Shown piece by piece: positions 49,812 to 60,469 of a DNA stretch of 64,000 nt. A program made the translations under genes and the position numbers. The stretch covers positions 8,683,710 through 8,747,709 of the forward strand of contig ML677386.1 of the NCBI GenBank assembly GCA_007922305.1, read 5' to 3'. The notes beneath the pieces are model-generated. The model had not been told where the DNA came from and did not search any database. It saw only the letters and a program-made list of their open reading frames with translations. This stretch comes from Dermatemys mawii. Taxonomy: Eukaryota; Chordata; Testudines; Dermatemydidae. Numbering within the stretch: the stretch's first letter is position 1; every line of letters begins with the position of its first letter.

Positions 49812-51774
49812 GGCATTAAAGACTCTTGAGTTTATTCTAATGCTTATCTAGAGAAGCAAACTCTTGTCTTTTTGAAAGAGCATGTTAATTTGATTTTCCC
49901 CAAAGGGCCAGTGTGTGCAAGGCACTCTGTTGGGGTAACCCTTGCTTTTTGGAAACTAGTTAGATTATCTGAGCCCTGGTTTGATCTCTCTCTATTAGCA
50001 AATAGCTTGCCCAAATCTGTCAACTTTAAGAAAAGCTGTTGGGGGGTGGACTGTATCTTGGGAACTACTCGGTCAAATAGCCCCAAATTTGCATAATTAA
50101 CAGAACCATGCACCCCCCTGAAACATACCAAATTTCAAGGCAATACGAGTAGCCATGTAGATTTAAGAAGATTATAAAAGTCAAGCTTTAAATAAAAAGG
50201 AAAATAAATATAAAAGAAAAAAAGAAAAAGAAAAAGCTTTAACCTTAACTATAGGAGAGTAAATCTGAATTTTTAACACTTTGGGACTGCTCTGACAGCT
50301 GGAATGTGTGGTATATACATTGTAATTAGGGTTGGGCGGTTTCTGAATCTTACATGTTTACTCCTCATCAGAAGTAGCTAACTATTGTCCCAGAGATAAG
50401 ATGTATTCATTGGTGATAAAAGAAATAGGTTTTCATTTCAATATACTGTATAAACAAAAAACAGGTCAGGCAGCAATTTACACTCTCCATCTACCCAATC
50501 TGCAGTGAAAGATGATAGCATTTATCTTTTCAGGATGATTTCACTTTTATTTTCTTTCGTTCAGTGTGCTCTCATTTTCTCCAGGGCACTGTTGGCTTTT
50601 TCACCTGGCTTTTGTCTCCAATGCCACTGTGCTTCTTAGAAAAACTCTTTAAAAACAGATTTTTTAAAAGGGTTTCGCTGAACAATTTCATACCTCTGCA
50701 GGCAGGGCACAGTGTGATTGAAATATTTTTTGAAAAACTTGTCAAGCTAGAGACCAACCATGCCTGGCTCTTGTGTGGGTGAGAGGTGGGAGAGAGGGAT
50801 GAGGTAGTCACAGATAGGGTGACCAGATGTCCTGATTTTATAGGGACAGTCCAGATATTCATGGCTTTTCTTATAGAGTCGCTATTATCCTCCACCCCCA
50901 TCCCAGTTTTTCACATTTGCTATCTGGTCATCCTAGTCACAAAGATCATTCCCCCCTCCTAGAAAGGGCCAGGCAGACACCTGACCTTGCACATGAGCTT
51001 GTGTGTATGTGGTGGAGGGGAAGGCTGGTGAGGAGGCAGGCCTGTGGTCCTGCTTTCCAGCCCTACTCTGCACCAGTCATAGACAGGGGGCAACAACACT
51101 GGACCAGCCTTTAGGAACATTATTTCCTACTCCTGTGTGCATATGGGCAGGGATGAAAAATTACGTCTCTGACGGGAGCTGTCACAGTATGGAGTGGTTC
51201 TGCTCTGCCTTCCAGGTCAGCCTATGTGTTAACTACATTGTGGCTCTCTCAGCCACTGCCTACATGGAACAGGGAGGACGCAGGATATATAGGACAGGCA
51301 CCAATCCATCCCCACCCCTCCCTTGCTGCCTGTTCCTTCCTCCGGCCTCTAGAAGGTTCTGCTGCTACCACTGCACTGCACTCTCCCCACCCCCATCCAA
51401 CTGGCTCCAACTGCCATTCCCAACCTCCATGGAACCTTGTGGTCCCAACATTCTGTTCTTTTACCCAGAACATTCCGGGCCAGCCTGTGCCCAGCCCCGC
51501 ATGGGCATGAGGTGCTGGGGGTGTGTGTGAGGCTGGTATCATTAATGTAGCACTCTCTCTCTGTCTCCAGCTCCAACACAAGCTTCTATACACAGTCCCT
51601 TCAATGTATGCATCCAAGGGAAACTATCCAGGCCAGCGTTACCAACAAATGAGAGATCTGATCAGATACTTATCCTGGTTCAGAATACTAGAAGCTAAAC
51701 CTAGTCAATTTGATGTAGCCTAATCTCATGTAGCATCATCTGTGTTTAATATTTTGTTATGTAAATATTCTGCT
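49812..51774. other. Intergenic, one MITE only
   Basis: Apart from 50815-50935, I see an A/purine-rich tract (50195-50240) and pyrimidine-rich DNA at 51.3-51.5 kb. Frames up to 175 codons are Pro/Ser/Cys-rich with no motif and overlap others on both strands. Confidence 0.5.
50815..50935. mobile_element. hAT-type MITE, 121 bp
   Basis: Ends TAGGGTGACCAGATGTCC and the complement of TAGGATGACCAGATAGC; TSD GTCACAGA/GTCACAAA (50807-50814, 50936-50943) matches at 7 of 8. Confidence 0.9.
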
Positions 51775-51840
51775 ATGGTGTTCAATTCCCTGCTCTGCCA
51801 CAGACTTCCTTTGTCACCTTGGGGAAGTTCCTTATGGCTT
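51775..51840 (+). repeat. SINE fragment (B-box region)
   Basis: GGTGTTCAATTCCCTGCTCT, CACAGACTTCCTTTGTCACC and TTGGGGAAGTTCC follow the head-to-core order of the SINE at 27815-28540. Confidence 0.5.
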
Positions 51841-51894
51841 GTGTATACAAACATTTAGTTCACAGCAAGCTGGTGTGTAAATCTACCCCTCATT

Positions 51895-52105
51895 AGCCCT
51901 GCACTGTTAGCCAGGATGGGCAGGGATGGAGTCCCTAGCCTCTGTTTGCCAGAAGCTAGGAATGGGCGACAGGGGATGGCTCACTTGATGATTACCTGTT
52001 CTGTTCATTCCCTCTGGGACACCTGGCATTGGCCACTGTCGGAAGACAGGATACTGGGCTAGATGGACCTTTGACATGACCCAGTATGCCTGTGCTTATG
52101 TTCTT
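51895..52105 (+). repeat. CR1 3' UTR
   Basis: GAATGGGCGACAGGGGATGG, CTTGATGATTACCTGTTCTG, AGACAGGATACTGGGCTAGA and the end CTTATGTTCTT are the terminal segment of a reptile CR1 subfamily as I know it. No ORF2 is attached (severe 5' truncation). Confidence 0.75.
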
Positions 52106-52439
52106 CTGCACACTAAGGCCCTATCTGCATTGTTTTAGTGTTTGTTTGATGTGTCAGCCTGTGTTTGGTTGACGCAAGTCATGCTGGAATATGAGCCTGC
52201 AACTTTGAAGTTTGAAACCCACCTGGGTTGAAATCTGAGAACGAACTGTAAACATTTGAGAAAAATCTGCCTTTGTCAGTGTTTGCTTATTAGTCTTCAG
52301 TAGACGCATTAGTGTTTGGCTGACGCAAGTCACGTTGGCAGAAAGCCACCGCAGTTAGTATATCACTTGTGCATGTACATACTTGGCTCCTTGCATCGAC
52401 ACTGCACATACTCACCAGAGTTTTTTTGATGCAGCATGA

Positions 52440-53351
52440 CAGTGGCAAATTTAGAGCTAGTAGGGCCCTGTGTGCAGCTTCATTTTGGGGGGAGAGGGCG
52501 AGGGGGAAGAAGGGGGACCTTGGGACACAGCCAAGAAAAAGAACTTTCTCTCATTTCCCCCTGTTTTTCATTCTTTTTTTCTTCATCCTCTTCCTATAAG
52601 TAATGGGAAGTAAATGAAAATAAAGGGTGGGGTACCTTGACTGGGGCACGGGGTTGGGGTGCAAGAGAGGTTATGGAGGTGGGGCTCTGGGAGGGAGTTT
52701 GGGTGCCCTGGATGGGGGCAGGGGATGGGGTGTGGGAGGAGGTCAGGGGGTAGCACTTATGTTGGGTGGCATGGCTCCCTAAGCAACCGGCACACCCACC
52801 CTTTAGCAGTGGCTTCTAGGCAGGGAGGGACAGGGGGTCTCCATGTGCCACTGCCCACAGGTGCTGCTCCCATTGGCCACAGTTCCCAGTCAATGAGAGC
52901 TGCAGAGTCAGCACTTGGGGCGAGGGCAGCATGCGGAGACACCCTCCACCCCCCCCCCCCGGGGTTACAGAGACACGCTGGCCGCTTCTGGGAGCAAAGC
53001 GTCACGGTGGGAGGGAGGCAGAGCAGGCTGGGAGCCACCTTAGCCTTGCTGCTTACACGTTTCTGTGCGCCCACTGAGGAGAGAGGCACAGCAGGTCTCC
53101 GTGCGCTGCTCAAGGTGGGGGCAGCACACAGAGCAGCCTCCCACCCCATCTGGGGCACACAGAAATGTGCCAGCAGCCGGCCGCTTCTCGGAGTGGCATG
53201 AGGCCACCAGCCCAGCATGCAGGCAGCCTGCCTGCCTGAGCCCTCCTGTGCTGCAGGCCGGGACTTGAGGACAGGTTGTCAGATGAGATTTGTCCTGCAT
53301 TTTGGGGGCCCCATGTCACGCATGATTTGTTTCATGGTAAATCCGCTCCTG
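52440..53351. mobile_element. Putative hAT-type element, 912 bp
   Basis: Ends CAGTGGCAAATTTAG and the complement of CAGGAGCGGATTTACC. Flanks CAGCATGA (52432-52439) and CAGTGTGG (53352-53359) differ only by transitions. The interior is GC-rich and non-coding. The DNA on both sides is continuous Harbinger leader sequence, as I recall that family. Confidence 0.65.
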
Positions 53352-53821
53352 CAGTGTGGTGCATCATGGGGAGGTATCCCAGTGGGAAACTCACCACCAT
53401 CCCAGGCACTGTCTTTAGGAATTTTTGGCAATGCATAGTGGGGTGGAAACATGTTGTGCAGGGGTCTCTGGGAGCAAGGGGTCAACTTCCCAGCACAAAA
53501 CTTTCTCCATCCTATAATGTCATCTATGTCCCACAATTTTCATGCCTTTTTAAAAAATCCCACGAACCCATGCGGCCCTTCTTGCTGTCCGCCATCTGTG
53601 ACAGAAGCATGGAGTCTGTATCGCTCTGCACTGTTGTCATAAATATTACAAGCAATCCTATGGTATTCACAGAGCTGTAGGAAGAACTAAATCAGCAAGG
53701 AACATGACAATTTCTCGGAGGATAAATTGCTGGGGGACATAATGAGAACAAATTCAAGGTTGTTGGTGTTCACGTAACCGATGCAGATGGTGGAGCATTG
53801 TTTCAGACCCTGAGAAACAAG

Positions 53822-54196
53822 CAAGCCGTCCTGTCTATAGGACGGACTGGAGCAACCTGCTCTGGCCCTGCACTTTGGGGGAACCTGCGCTTCAGGGGGA
53901 CATGGGGTCCAAGGTAGCCCGGGGGGCTAGAGGGAGGTCTGGCGCTGGCAGCAGCAAGCACCCCAGCCCTAGCCTACCCTGCTCTGCCTCACCCTGCTGA
54001 CTCCTGGCATCACTTGGGGAAGGGGGCAGAAGCCAGAAAGAGGCAGGGCAGGGGCAGCAGCTTTGGGGAAGAGGTGGCGGCAGGGGGGAGGCAGGGCAGA
54101 GTCAGAACAGGAGTGGGGGTTTGGGGAAAGAGGTGGAGTGAGATGGAGCCAAACGGGGGGTTATCCCAGGCCCACACTCCCCTAGGAATGGCCCTG
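53822..54196. mobile_element. hAT-type MITE, 375 bp, nested in Harbinger 1
   Basis: Same family as 27896-28277: it begins CAAGCCGTCCTGTCTATAGG and ends CTAGGAATGGCCCTG. Flanks GAAACAAG and AAAACAAT match at 6 of 8. It splits the transposase between the TETS-like and WWD-like positions. Confidence 0.75.
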
Positions 54197-54297
54197 AAAA
54201 CAATTACTGGCTAGTGGGATTGCATTGTAATGCAGGTCTGGGACAAGGGTAAGTGGCTACAGAACTTCTGGATGTGCAAAGCTGCATTCCTAGATCT

Positions 54298-55103
54298 CAG
54301 ATCTTACCTACATGTTTCCAGCTTTTATCCAGACCACATCACAAGATCCATTGTCTATAGCCAAGCTCTAAGATGCAACCGCATTTGCTCCAATCCCTCA
54401 GACAGAGACAAACACCTACAGGATCTCTATCAAGCATTCTTAAAACTACAGTACCCACCTGGTGAAGTGAAGAAACAGATTGACAGAGTCAAAAGAATAC
54501 CCAGAAGTCACCTACTACAGGACAAGCCCAGTAAAGAGAGTAACAGAACCCATTAGCCATCAACTACAGCCCACAACTAAAACCTCTTCAGCCCACCATC
54601 AAGGATCTACAATCTATCCTGAAGGATGATTCCTCACTCTCACAGATCCTGGGAGACAGGCCAGTCCTCACTTACAGACAGCCCCCCAGTCTAAAGCAAA
54701 TAGTCACCAGCAAATACACACCACACAACAAAAACAGTAACTCAGGAACCAAATCCTGCAACAAACCCCAGTGCCAACTTTGTCCACATATCTAGTCAAA
54801 GGACACCATCATAGGACATAACCACATTAACCACACCATCAGGGGCTTGTTCACCAGCACATCTACCAATATGATATATGCCAGCAATGCCCCTCTGCCA
54901 TGTACATTGGCCAAACCAGACAGTCTCTATGCAAAAGAATAAATGGACACAAATCTGACATCAAGAATTATAACATTCAAAAAACAGTAGGAGAACACTT
55001 CAATCTCCCTGGACACTCACTAACAGACTTAAAAGTGGTAATTCTTCAACAAAAAAAGCCTTCAAAAACAGACTCCAACAAGAAACTGCAGAACTGGAAT
55101 TAA
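54298..55103 (+). pseudogene. Penelope-like RT C-terminus and GIY-YIG endonuclease
   Basis: The first open stretch (to 54556) has SFYPDHITRSIVYSQALRC then NRICSNPSDRDKHLQ, the conserved thumb-side segment of Penelope RTs. After a stop/frame change come ILGDRPVLTYRQPPSLKQIV and the Cys cluster CNKPQCQLCPH (54.65-54.79 kb). From 54900, MYIGQTRQSLCKRINGHKSD and GEHFNLPGHS are the YIG half and the Arg/His region of the GIY-YIG nuclease; the GIY half upstream is frame-shifted. Such elements reverse-transcribe their RNA at nicks made by this nuclease. The RT palm and fingers are absent and stops are present, so it is dead. Confidence 0.88.
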
Positions 55104-55399
55104 TTTGCAAACTGGACACCTGAATAAAGACTGGAAGTGGATGGGTCACTACAAAACTAACTTTTCCCCCTGCTGGTACTCACACCTTCTTATCAACTGT
55201 TTATGATGGGCCACCTTGATTACATTGAAGTCATTAGCACTACAAGAGTGATTTTTCCTCCCTTCTTGTCAACTGTTGAGACTAACCCACTTCTACCTTA
55301 ATTGAATTGGCTTGTCAGCACTGCCCCCCACATTTGGTAAGGCAACTCCCATCTTTTCATATTTATATTTGTATTTATACCTCTTTACTGTATGTTCCA

Positions 55400-55447
55400 C
55401 TCCATGCATCTGATGAAGAGGGCTTTAGCCCATGAAAGCTTATGCCC
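55400..55447 (+). ncRNA. Hammerhead-ribozyme-like motif in the Penelope 3' region
   Basis: CTGATGA (55410-55416) is followed by a short stem-loop (GAGGGC, TTTA, GCCCAT), then GAAA (55434-55437), then GC-TTAT-GC, a minimal stem III. These are the conserved hammerhead core elements in order. The expected UH cleavage dinucleotide after stem III reads CC, and helix II has an A-A mismatch, so this copy is probably inactive. Hammerhead motifs are known in Penelope-like elements. Confidence 0.5.
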
Positions 55448-55608
55448 AATTAAATTTGTTAGTGTCTAAGGTGCCACAAGGACTCCTCATTGTTTTTATT
55501 CCTAGATATGTGTGCCAAGCTTGCCCCAGCCCTCCAGTGCAGGGACACCAAAAGGAGAGCTGCACTGACAATGGACAAGTGAGTGGTGATCACACTATAG
55601 AAACTTGC

Positions 55609-57000
55609 TGTGACATTGCACTCCAGATGCTTATGAATGTGAATAAGATGTAACTGAAATATGCTGTATGCAAAAGGTCTCTTGTAAGGTATCATTACAA
55701 ATCTTATGATCTACTGAGTACATTCATCCATTTTTTTGGTTTGTTTTTTTTGCATGTATTATTTCTATGTCTGGAGTTAGGAGAATAAGGGCTTGTCTAC
55801 ACTTATATTTTACGCGCCCTAACTTGCTGACCTGCTGGCTCAGGGGGTGAAAAATCTTCTCCCTGAGCACAGCAAGTGTAAGCACTTTAAAGCGCTAGCG
55901 TAGACAGGCTCCAAGCGCTGGGAGCTAATCCCCTCGTGGAGGTGGATTACCAGGAGCGCTGGGAGAGCTCTGTCCCAGAGCTCCGGTGCAACCACACTCG
56001 CACTTCAAAGCACTGCTGCGGGAGCATTCCCGTAACAGTGCTTTGAAGTTTCAAGTGTAGCCATGCCCAAAGATATAAACTTATGTTTACTTCAGTAATA
56101 CACTAAGTGGAAGCCATTAAGAGTGCTTCAGAATCAGTGAACTGTAAATGGCTTCTGCCTACTTGTAAACTTTCTTGAAGAATGGAGGCTGGGGTCTCAC
56201 AGGACATGTGACCATGTCAAGTGATACTGGAATCTACTACTTTTCCATTTAGAAGGTGGGGTGGGGACCCAGAGAGACAAGAATCCTGCCTTGTGCCAAA
56301 GCTATAAAAGGGGGTGGAACAGAAGAAAGGAGGCTTCCAGTCATGTGAAAACCCCTAGTTAACACCTAAGGTGTTTGCTGGAACTAACAAGGACTGTACC
56401 AGGGCCCAGAGTAGGAAGAAGTCTAATCTGCAAAAGAAGCTTATTGGACCATCTCTCAGGATGAGATGTTACCTGTAATCAGTTTCTTAATGTATTAGGC
56501 TTAGACTTGCATGTTTTTGCTTTATTTTTCTTGGTGGCTTATTTTGTTTTGTCTGCTATTACTTGAAACCACTTAAATCCTACTCTTTTATATTTAATAA
56601 AATCACTTCTGTTTATCAGTAAACCCAAAATAAGTGATTAATACCTGGGGGAGCAAACAGCTGTGTATATCTCTCTATCAGCGTTATAGAGAGTGGATAA
56701 TTTATGAATTTACCCTTATAAGCTTTATACAGATTAAAATGGATTTATTTGGGGTTTGGATCCCATTGGGAGCTGGGTGTCTGGGTACTAGAGGCGGGGA
56801 ACCTGCTGAGCAGTTTTTAGTTAAAGTCTGCAGTGTTGGGGGCGTGGACCAAACCTAGGTCAGTGTTGCAGCAGGCTAGTGTGTCTGGCTTAACAAGGCA
56901 GGGTTCTGGAGTCCCAAGCTGGCAGGGAAAATGGGCTCAGAGGTAATTTCAGCACATCAGGTGACCGTCCCATGGGGATCTCTGTGACCGAACCATCACA
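55609..57000 (+). mobile_element. Solo LTR (endogenous retrovirus-like), with inserted MITE
   Basis: It starts TGTGACATTGCAC and ends GAACCATCACA, with a 5-bp TSD CTTGC (55604-55608, 57001-57005). Inside are a TATA-like CTATAAAAGG near 56,304 and an AATAAA near 56,597. No internal retroviral genes follow, so it is a recombined solo LTR, about 1.1 kb without the MITE. It lies in the Harbinger transposase gene. Confidence 0.85.
55789..56068. mobile_element. Harbinger-type MITE, 280 bp, inside the solo LTR
   Basis: GGGCTTGTCTACACTT and its inverse AAGTGTAGCCATGCCC mark the ends. The 3-bp flanks are TAA and AAA. The GC-rich body resembles 21425-21625. Confidence 0.88.
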
Positions 57001-58235
57001 CTTGCAATGCTGGATTACTACCAATTAGTGGGAAATCATTTTGGAGTTGGAAAATCTACTGTGGGGCCTGTTGCCATGCAAGCGTGTAGGGCCAATAATC
57101 ATCTCCTGCTACACAGGAAACGTGGATTCTTGGAAATGTGCAGTACAATGGGTGGATTTGCAGCAATGGGGTTCCTGAACTGTGGTGGATCAATAAATGA
57201 CACACACAACCCTATTTTAGCACCAGCTCACCTTGTCACAGAGTATATCAACAGAATGGGGTGCTTTTCTATAGTTATGCAAACGTTGGTGGATCACTGG
57301 GGATGCTTCACTGACATCTGTGTTAGCTGGTCAGGGAAGATGGATGATGCTTGCAGTTTAAAGAACACAAGACTGTTCAGAATGCCACAAGCAGAGACTT
57401 TCTTTCCTGACCAGCAGATTGCCATTGGTGATGCTGAAATCCCAACAATGATCCTGGGGGACCCAGCCTATCCCTTGCTTCCCTGGCTCATGAAGCCATA
57501 CACCGGCACCAAGGAAACAGCACCAAGGAAAGATTCAGCTGATGTAGAATGAGTTGAATGCACTTTTGGTAGACTGAACAGATGCTGGCATAGTTTATTC
57601 ACAAGATTCGATCTCGGTGAAAAAAATATCCCAATGGTTATAGCTGCCTGCTGTGTCTTGTATAATACCCAGGAGCAAATGGGGGAAAGTTGCCGCCAGG
57701 GTGAAGGTGCAGCAGCTGTCTGATAACTTTGAACAGCCAGACACAAGAGCTATTAGAAAAGCTCAGTGTGGAGCTATACAGCTCAGGGAGACTTTGAAAG
57801 AGCATTTTAAAAGGGAGCCACAGTAATATGCTGTGGTGTGCTGTGTTCTATGTGGCCCTGCTATTTTGAGGCCTGTTAGGAATTGTGTGGTGCTTGGTGC
57901 ACATCTATGAATATAACAGTGTCAGTGCACCTATTGATTTTGTGATGCTTGCTGGACATTTATGATACGCTGTTTATCCTTTATCCTATAGGTTGGATCA
58001 CACTATACAGTAACAAGTAAGTCAGAACTGCTAGGTACTCTGCAGCATATGTGGCGAACTAATAAATACGAATTATTTTCCAAATACTAGAATTTCATTC
58101 AGTAACAAAATCAGTGCAAAGGAAGATCTATACAATTTAAAAATAATTATATTAAAAACTTAGTAAATTAATGGAATAGAACTTAGTCAGGGAGAGGAGC
58201 ATTCATGTCCATTTTACCTATAGCAACCGTGGCTT

Positions 58236-58617
58236 TCATAGTGTATGTGAAGCTGATTGTCCTTTATGTCCCACAGGGTGGAGTGGTAGGGATATGGATG
58301 TGGCCCCTGAGGCCACATAAAATGTTGAGGGTGGGAGTGTAGAGAGGTGCTGTAAGGGAGTTCTGCATGGACTGAAAAAGGAGTCAAGTCTATGATTGTT
58401 GAATCTGTAGGTCCACAAGAGTATGCAGCATCTGTGTTTGCTGCTGGAGAAGCCCCATGATGTCCTGGGGCATCTCCATCTCCTTTTCCTTCTGGATCTC
58501 ATAGACTTTTCTTCTGTCCTCCCTTTTCTTGTATAGGATGTTGTCTGCTACATTTACTCGCCAGGTCCTTTGCTCACAATCTGATGCAGCCCTGACTTGC
58601 AGGATTTCATTGAACAT
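58236..58617 (-). pseudogene. Harbinger accessory protein, C-terminal part
   Basis: On minus, an open stretch reads NEILQVRAASDCEQRTWRVN, DNILYKKREDRRKVYE and MGLLQQQTQMLHTLVDLQIQ, then a proline-rich tail. A Lys/Arg-rich segment before a Gln/Leu coiled-coil is typical of the C-terminus of the Myb-like protein of autonomous Harbingers. The DNA-binding part lies upstream on the same strand at 59866-60240, separated by a hAT insertion and unassigned sequence. Confidence 0.55.
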
Positions 58618-58870
58618 TTCACCTCAAGTTCTCTTCTTTATCCTATATAACTGGTTCAGACATTCTGTGGATGTGGAGATGGAACCCCTCAAGACCATGA
58701 CAGTAGCAGCTACAGATAAAACACACCAAGATACCTTTGTCAGTGGAGTCGCAGTGGAAGGTGAATGTTAAGGCTCAGAACTCCCTTCCCTTGCTCCCCT
58801 ACAGTTTTAAGCAAGACGTGCTTATTGACCCTTCTGCTTGTGCACGGTGCCACTCACAGCACCAATCAAT

Positions 58871-59248
58871 CATAGGAGCCGACTCCATGGATGCACGAGC
58901 CCTGGAGCACCCACAGAAAAAATTAGTGGGTGCTCAGCACCAACAACCAGCTTCCCCTTCCCACCCAGTGCCTCCCGTGCGCCGGCAGCCGCACTGATCA
59001 ACTCCTCCTTCTCCCTCCCAGCATCTCCCACCTGCTGCAATCAGCTATTCCGTAATGTGCAGGAAGTGCTGGAGTGGCAAGGGAGAGGAGTGAGGATGTA
59101 GCATACTTGAGGGAGGAGCCAGAACTGAGTTGGAAGAGGCAGGGCATGGGCTTGGGAAAAGGGGGGGGGGGGGGGGGGGGGGGGGCCAGGGCCTGGAGCA
59201 GAGTCGGGGTTTGAACACCCTGGGGCCCAGAGGAAGCTGGCACCTGTG
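58871..59248. mobile_element. hAT-type MITE copy (family of 3482-3789)
   Basis: It starts CATAGGAGCCGACTCCATGG and ends AAGCTGGCACCTGTG, with TCCCAGCATCTCCCACC and GTGCAGGAAGTGCTGG in common with 3482-3789. The TSD is not visible. It contains the G25 run. Confidence 0.65.
59161..59185 (+). repeat. Poly-G run, 25 bp
   Basis: An uninterrupted run of 25 G. It may form G-quadruplex structures, and its length is error-prone in sequencing. Confidence 0.9.
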
Positions 59249-59368
59249 CCAGCCATGGTAAGTATGGCCCATCAGGGAGAGGGAAATGTGGAGGGAATTG
59301 CTCAGTTGCGAGAACTATGAGCATAGGGCAATGGCACTGAAGACTTGCACTATTGACCAAGGGAGGAG

Positions 59369-59680
59369 GTGATTTTAGCTAATATCTCACTCCTGATGAT
59401 AACAAAGGCGCAGAGAGCACAGCTGCTGCTCGCATCCCAAAGCCACCTAGGCCTGTATGCAGCTAGGCTGTGTGCTTCAATAGTCCCTGCTGAACTTATC
59501 ACCAACTGGCATGGGAAAGCGTCCTACTCTGGAGGAAGAAATGAGGCTGCCATCCTTAGAAACCTTCGGGAGGGGTTTGCAGAGTACTTCCATGAAAGTT
59601 TCATCAAGATCTGTCCGGAAGATTCAAGGGACATCCCTGTGTCCATAAACAAACTTCTGTGCATGGACCATCCTGCCTAA
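59369..59680 (+). other. Unassigned 103-codon open frame in Harbinger 1
   Basis: The frame reads through without a stop and has protein-like composition: SHLGLYAARLCASIVPAELI, NWHGKASYSGG, NLREGFAEYFHESFIKIC. I do not recognise a domain. It lies between the two pieces of the minus-strand accessory gene, so it may be an internal Harbinger segment or a captured fragment. No start signal or splice context was identified. Confidence 0.3.
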
Positions 59681-59865
59681 TGGTGAGTAGAAGGAAAAGC
59701 AGATAACACTACTTCTCTCTGTTGTACCTCTACCTCTTCTAGTAAGAGTAAATTAATTAAAAGTAGACATCTGTGTCCTGTTAAGTTGGGAGTGCCCTTA
59801 GTGAATCAATCAATTTTCTTCCCCCGCATCAGGCTCTCCTGTGCTTGGATGCCAGGACTCACTGG

Positions 59866-60240
59866 ACTACAGTGGAGTCTCACATGGGTCCCGGTTCGCA
59901 GCATAGCGGGACCCCCATGTTCCATGTCCCCCATCCTTTCCCTCCTCCTGTCCTAATTGCTCAAGCCTGGGCCTAGGACGTGAACTCCTCAGAGGTTTCC
60001 AGTGTTCTGGGTGAGGAGGTGGGGTCTCCACCAAGTATGGTATCCAGCTTTTTGTAAAAGTGGCTGATCTGTGACTTGGCACCAGATTGACTGTTGGCTT
60101 TCCTGGCCTTCTAGTATGCCCGACACAGTTCCTTGGCTTTCACACAGCACTGCTGCTGATCCCTGTCAACTCCTTCTCCTGAATCCCAGTGCAATCTGCT
60201 TGTAGATATCCATGTTTCTACTGCTGGTCCATAGCTGTGC
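59866..60240 (-). pseudogene. Myb/SANT-like (trihelix) DNA-binding relic of Harbinger 1
   Basis: On minus: NMDIYKQIALGFRRRS, then (frame shift) VDRDQQQCCVKAKELCRAY, one stop, KARKANSQSGAKSQISHFYK and KLDTILGGDPTSSPRT. This is the MSANTD-type trihelix pattern (helix-turn-helix with QCRVKIKELRQAY-like helix and SG...FY...LGG end). In Harbinger elements such a protein binds the terminal repeats and imports the transposase. A stop and a frame shift make it dead. Confidence 0.78.
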
Positions 60241-60469
60241 TCAGAGCCATCCCTACCCATACGCAAAGCATGCAGTTGTGTAGGGCACCAGGAAATTTGG
60301 GGCACAAATTCCCTGGGGCCCTGCACAGCTGTTTGCTGCCTAGCTCCTGCCCTGCCCAATATTCCTAACTGCCTTGCAACTCGTATAGTGGTTTGCACCT
60401 GTATTCACTTGCACCATTCCTATTTGTTCTCACTCTGCACAGGAAAAAATGACTACACAGAGTGGATGA

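Larger units (their letters stand above)
54296..55497 (+). mobile_element. Penelope-like element, 5'-truncated, 1.2 kb
   Basis: Flanked by a perfect 10-bp duplication ATTCCTAGAT (54286-54295, 55498-55507) inside the Harbinger transposase. It carries the end of the reverse transcriptase, a linker with a CxxxxCxxC cluster, a GIY-YIG endonuclease and a 3' region with a hammerhead-like motif. Confidence 0.88.
53609..57725 (+). pseudogene. Harbinger (HARBI1-like) transposase, element 1, interrupted
   Basis: A Met at 53609 starts MESVSLCTVV. After a MITE the frame resumes at 54205 with WDCIVMQVWDKGKWLQNF. After a Penelope-like insertion it resumes at 55508 with CAKLAPALQCRDTKRRAAL. After a solo LTR it resumes at 57001 with YYQLVGNHFGVGKSTVG and an open 181-codon stretch. 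This has INDTH where family members have IDGTH (first catalytic Asp replaced by Asn), SWSGKMDDA (second Asp), GDPAYPLLPWLMKPYTG and, past one stop, VECTFGRLNRCW with the catalytic Glu. The DDE transposase cuts and pastes the element as a nuclease. Several stops besides the insertions make it dead. Confidence 0.88.
52117..60240 (+). mobile_element. PIF/Harbinger element 1, autonomous type, heavily nested
   Basis: The left end GGCCCTATCTGCATTG follows a TAA target. A HARBI1-like transposase lies on plus (53609-57725) and a Myb/trihelix-like accessory gene on minus (58236-60240), the two-gene layout of autonomous Harbinger elements. The body is interrupted by at least five later elements (52440-53351, 53822-54196, 54296-55497, 55609-57000, 58871-59248). 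The right terminal repeat was not found; the end given is that of the last recognisable internal sequence. Both genes are broken. Confidence 0.75.

Noticed and set aside
51003..51530. 175-codon frame
   Set aside because: Cys/Pro/Ser-rich and overlapped by a 122-codon antisense frame; no recognisable family.
52659..53218. Overlapping 180- and 153-codon frames on opposite strands
   Set aside because: They lie in the GC-rich interior of a hAT-like element bounded by terminal repeats; no motif.
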